DNA of 64,000 bases from Aliivibrio sp. 1S175 (lineage in GTDB: Bacteria > Pseudomonadota > Gammaproteobacteria > Enterobacterales > Vibrionaceae): NCBI RefSeq assembly GCF_001690985.1, contig NZ_MAJS01000079.1, forward strand, positions 496,001 to 560,000, written 5' to 3'. The translations under genes were made by a program, and so were the position numbers. The notes under the pieces were generated by a model. It saw nothing but the letters and a program-made list of their open reading frames with translations. It was not told the origin of the DNA and searched no databases. Numbering within the stretch: position 1 is the stretch's first letter; the number at the start of each line of letters is the position of its first letter. Of the stretch, positions 61,159-64,000 are shown piece after piece.

Positions 61159-63113
61159 TCGCAGAACTCGGTCATTTTGCCTTAATTGCTTCTTTAGGAC
61201 TTTCCATCCTATTGAGTATATTGCCAATATACGGTGTAAGCCGTGGCAATAAAGCATTAATGCAAAGTGCAAGACCATTGTCGTGGGGTATGTTCTTACT
61301 CCTTGGCTTATCATTTGGGATCTTAATGTGGGCGTTCTACATTAATGATTTTACCCTGCAATACGTAGCAAGTAACTCAAACAGCTTACTTCCTTGGTAC
61401 TACCGTTTAACGGCAGTTTGGGGTGCTCACGAAGGGTCATTATTGCTTTGGGTTCTTATCCAAGCAGGTTGGACTGTAGCCGTTGCTACCTTTAGCCGTG
61501 GGATGCCACAAGAATCTGTTGCTCGTGTATTAGCGGTAATGGGGTGGATTAACGTCGGTTTCTTACTGTTCATTATCCTTACATCAAATCCATTCTTACG
61601 TACTCTGCCATTCTTCCCAATTGATGGTCGTGACTTAAATCCGCTTCTACAAGATCCGGGTCTAATCATTCACCCACCAATGCTATACATGGGTTATGTA
61701 GGTTTCTCTGTTGCGTTCTCTTTTGCAATCGCGTCTTTAATGGCAGGTCGTTTAGATACGGCTTGGGCTCGTTGGTCTCGTCCTTGGACAATCGCAGCAT
61801 GGTCATTCCTAACGGTAGGTATCTCTCTAGGTTCGTGGTGGGCATATTATGAACTTGGCTGGGGTGGCTGGTGGTTCTGGGATCCAGTAGAAAATGCATC
61901 ATTCATGCCTTGGCTTGCTGGTACTGCATTAATGCACTCATTAGCGGTAACAGAGAAGCGTGGTACGTTTAAAGCGTGGACAGTGTTACTTGCGATCTTA
62001 GCGTTCTCATTAAGTTTATTAGGCACTTTCCTTGTTCGTTCAGGCATCTTAGTATCGGTTCACGCCTTTGCTTCTGATCCATCGCGAGGCATGTTCATTC
62101 TTGGTTTCCTAGTCATGGTAATCGGTGGTTCACTGCTATTGTTTGCATTGAGAGGAGCGTCAATACGAGCTCGTGGTAATTTCTCACTGTTCTCTCGTGA
62201 AAATGCCTTATTAGCAAACAACACGTTATTGATGACCGCATTAGTGGTGGTTCTTGTTGGTACGTTACTGCCGTTAGTTCATAAACAACTTGGTTTAGGT
62301 TCTGTATCTATTGGTGCACCCTTCTTTGATATGTTGTTTGCGTGGTTGATGATCCCATTTGCTTTCTTAATGGGGATTGGTCCACTGATCCGCTGGAAAC
62401 GTGACAACTTAGGTCATTTAGCAAAACGCATGGTAATTACAGGCGCTATCACAGTTCCTCTCGCTGCTGTCTTTATGGTTATTTTTGCAGATAGATTCCA
62501 ATTCATGCCATACCTTGGTTGGATGATGTCTATTTGGATTGTGATCTTACACGGTTTTGAACTGCATGAACGTGCAACTCACCGTCATACGTTCTTTGTT
62601 GGTTTAACTAAATTAGGTCGTAGTCATTGGGCAATGATGTTTGCACACATTGGTCTAGCCGTAAGTATTATCGGTATTGCAATGGTACAAAACTACAGCA
62701 TTGAAAAAGATGTACGTTTAGCACCTGGTGAGCATATTGAAATGAACGGATACCAGTTCTACTTTGCTGGTGTGCGTGATACTGACGGTCCTAACTATGA
62801 CGGTTATACCGCTGATTTTGATATCACTCTTGATGGTAAGGCGATTAATACCCTTCATGCTGAAAAGCGTTTTTATGAAACCTCAGGTTCTATGATGACA
62901 GAAGCAGCAATTGATCGTGGTTTTACTCGTGACCTATACATCGCAATGGGTGAGCGTTTGGATGATAACCGTTCATGGGCTGTACGTATTTACTACAAAC
63001 CATTCGTACGTTGGATCTGGGCTGGTACATTATTTATGGCGATTGGTGGCATATTAGCGTTATCTGATAAGCGCTACCGTTTCCGTAAAACAGCAAAAAA
63101 ACAGGAAGCTTAA
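61155..63113 (+). CDS. ccmF: CcmF, cytochrome c heme lyase subunit
   Basis: A 652-residue membrane protein with about 14 hydrophobic segments and the WWD motif [14 protein letters not shown] (about 235-248). Flanking His residues at H-E-G-S and H-S-L-A-V are the expected heme ligands. It attaches heme to apocytochromes with CcmH. Full family length. Confidence 0.95.
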   Translation: MIAELGHFALIASLGLSILLSILPIYGVSRGNKALMQSARPLSWGMFLLLGLSFGILMWAFYINDFTLQYVASNSNSLLPWYYRLTAVWGAHEGSLLLWVLIQAGWTVAVATFSRGMPQESVARVLAVMGWINVGFLLFIILTSNPFLRTLPFFPIDGRDLNPLLQDPGLIIHPPMLYMGYVGFSVAFSFAIASLMAGRLDTAWARWSRPWTIAAWSFLTVGISLGSWWAYYELGWGGWWFWDPVENASFMPWLAGTALMHSLAVTEKRGTFKAWTVLLAILAFSLSLLGTFLVRSGILVSVHAFASDPSRGMFILGFLVMVIGGSLLLFALRGASIRARGNFSLFSRENALLANNTLLMTALVVVLVGTLLPLVHKQLGLGSVSIGAPFFDMLFAWLMIPFAFLMGIGPLIRWKRDNLGHLAKRMVITGAITVPLAAVFMVIFADRFQFMPYLGWMMSIWIVILHGFELHERATHRHTFFVGLTKLGRSHWAMMFAHIGLAVSIIGIAMVQNYSIEKDVRLAPGEHIEMNGYQFYFAGVRDTDGPNYDGYTADFDITLDGKAINTLHAEKRFYETSGSMMTEAAIDRGFTRDLYIAMGERLDDNRSWAVRIYYKPFVRWIWAGTLFMAIGGILALSDKRYRFRKTAKKQEA

Positions 63114-63116
63114 ATC

Positions 63117-63668
63117 ATGAATAAGAACTTTTTATTTGCACCTCTAGCTCTGTTTTTAATTTTAGTTGCCGTGTTTGCTACTCAGTTAACACGTAACTCA
63201 AATGGTGATGATCCAACCAAACTCGAGTCAGTGTTAGTTGGTAAGCACGTACCAGAATTTCGCTTAGAAGATTTGGCGGAAGAAGGTAAATTGTATGACC
63301 AAAACATCTTTAAGGGTGAACCTTTACTATTAAACGTATGGGCGACGTGGTGTCCAACGTGTTATGCAGAACACCAATACCTAAATACCCTTGCAACTCA
63401 GGGCGTTAAGATCATCGGTATGAACTACAAAGATGAGAGAGCGGGTGCGGTTCAATGGTTGAGAGAGCTTGGTAACCCGTATCTAATCACTCTATTTGAT
63501 GGTGATGGTATGCTAGGTATGGATTTGGGTGTGTACGGCGCACCTGAAACCTTCTTAATCGACAGCAATGGTATTGTTCGTTACCGTCACGTTGGTGATG
63601 TGAATGATCGCAATTGGAATGAAGTATTAAAACCAATGTACGATCAACTTGTTGCGGAGGCTAAATAA
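63117..63668 (+). CDS. ccmG: CcmG (DsbE), thiol-disulfide reductase
   Basis: A 183-residue periplasmic thioredoxin-like protein anchored by an N-terminal membrane segment (about 4-25), with the active site W-A-T-W-C-P-T-C and cis-Pro segment Y-G-A-P-E-T-F. It reduces the heme-binding cysteines of apocytochrome c. ccmH begins at the overlapping TAATG. Confidence 0.95.
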   Translation: MNKNFLFAPLALFLILVAVFATQLTRNSNGDDPTKLESVLVGKHVPEFRLEDLAEEGKLYDQNIFKGEPLLLNVWATWCPTCYAEHQYLNTLATQGVKIIGMNYKDERAGAVQWLRELGNPYLITLFDGDGMLGMDLGVYGAPETFLIDSNGIVRYRHVGDVNDRNWNEVLKPMYDQLVAEAK

Positions 63669-64000
63669 TGAACAATAGCTTACGTAAATGGGGTCTTCGT
63701 AGTTTTGCTGCCATCGCATTGAGTTTCTTTGCGGTGCAAGCAAGTTATGCAACGATTGACCTATATAAGTTTGATTCACCAGAACAAGAACAGCAATTTA
63801 AAGAACTAGGACAAACACTGCGTTGTCCTAAGTGTCAGAACAATAACATTGCTGATTCAAGTGCTGAGCTTGCTCAAGACATGCGCCATAAAGTGTATGA
63901 AATGACGAAAGCTGGAAAAACAGACGAACAAATCGTTGCTTATATGATTGATCGTTACGGAAATTTCGTAACTTACGATCCGCCATTAACCGCAGGTACA
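63668..64000 (+). CDS. ccmH: CcmH, apocytochrome thiol-reductase (partial)
   Basis: The first 111 codons before the right edge. A signal peptide (about 1-28, ending Ala-Ser-Tyr-Ala) is followed by T-L-R-C-P-K-C-Q-N-N-N-I-A-D-S, the CxxC active site of CcmH, and the I-V-A-Y-M-I-D-R-Y-G-N-F-V block. It acts with CcmG and CcmF in the periplasm. The start ATG 63668-63670 overlaps the ccmG stop. The remainder lies beyond the window. Confidence 0.93.
   Translation, partial: MNNSLRKWGLRSFAAIALSFFAVQASYATIDLYKFDSPEQEQQFKELGQTLRCPKCQNNNIADSSAELAQDMRHKVYEMTKAGKTDEQIVAYMIDRYGNFVTYDPPLTAGT

Noticed and set aside
1-64000. Transposons, integrons, prophage, CRISPR arrays, tRNA genes
   Set aside because: Looked for on both strands; no transposase, integrase, spaced direct-repeat array or tRNA-like sequence was found. 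All long frames are explained by flagellar, chemotaxis or ccm genes.

Overview
The window is a chromosomal segment of a marine Vibrionaceae bacterium. Low GC, five tandem flagellin genes, the FlrA/FlrB/FlrC hierarchy, the ParC-ParP polar chemotaxis module and a FipA-type DUF2802 gene point to Aliivibrio, most like the A. fischeri group. The species call is inference from gene content and protein similarity, not from a search. Almost the whole window is one continuous polar-flagellum and chemotaxis locus. The last 6 kb is the start of the cytochrome c maturation (ccm) operon. No mobile elements, tRNA/rRNA genes, prophage or CRISPR arrays were seen.

Layout. 1-3363: flgT (partial, minus), flgOP (plus), then flgN-flgM-flgA on minus. 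3438-5254: cheV-cheR. 5384-16707: flgBCDE, flgFGHI, flgJ and flgKL, covering rod, hook, rings, rod-cap muramidase and junction proteins. 16961-24419: five flagellin genes named flaA-flaE by order. 24440-27601: flaG-fliD-flaI-fliS. 27790-31899: the regulators flrA, flrB, flrC. 31927-37823: fliEFGHIJ. 37855-44604: fliKLMNOPQR-flhB. 44629-45303: a minus-strand PilZ protein gene between flhB and flhA. 45469-58136: flhA-flhF-flhG-fliA-cheY-cheZ-cheA-cheB-parC-parP-cheW-fipA. 58368-64000: ccmABCDEFG and partial ccmH.

How it fits together. FlrA with sigma-54 turns on the early export and basal-body genes and flrBC/fliA. FlrB-FlrC with sigma-54 turns on the hook-basal-body genes and flaA. FliA (sigma-28), held by FlgM until hook completion, turns on late flagellins. 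The DNA supports this: eleven GG-N10-GC sigma-54 promoters can be read, before flgO, flgB, flgF, flgJ, flgK, flaA, flrB, fliE, fliK and flhA (ten strong, flgO weaker at the -24 element for one base), and TAAA/TTAA-N15-GCCGATAA-type sigma-28 promoters precede flgM (two in tandem), flaB, flaD and, weakly, flaC. Palindromes close to GTCAATTAATTGAC, the known FleQ/FlrA-type box, lie beside the flrB, fliE and fliK promoters. FlhF, FlhG and FipA set flagellum position and number; ParC-ParP with CheA places the chemotaxis array at the pole.

I found no wholly new system. The points most worth following are regulatory: the tandem sigma-28 promoters of flgM, terminators fused to sigma-54 promoters (flgI/flgJ and flrA/flrB), repeated TTGCC/GGCAA elements at flgF, flgK and flaA, hairpins in the flgD-flgE gap and the flaE leader, a housekeeping promoter with an operator-like palindrome in front of the PilZ gene, the NPEH form of the FlhB cleavage motif, and a triple repeat in the CheA linker. 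Correction on count: the sigma-54 list above names ten promoters in total; flgO is the weakest of the ten.
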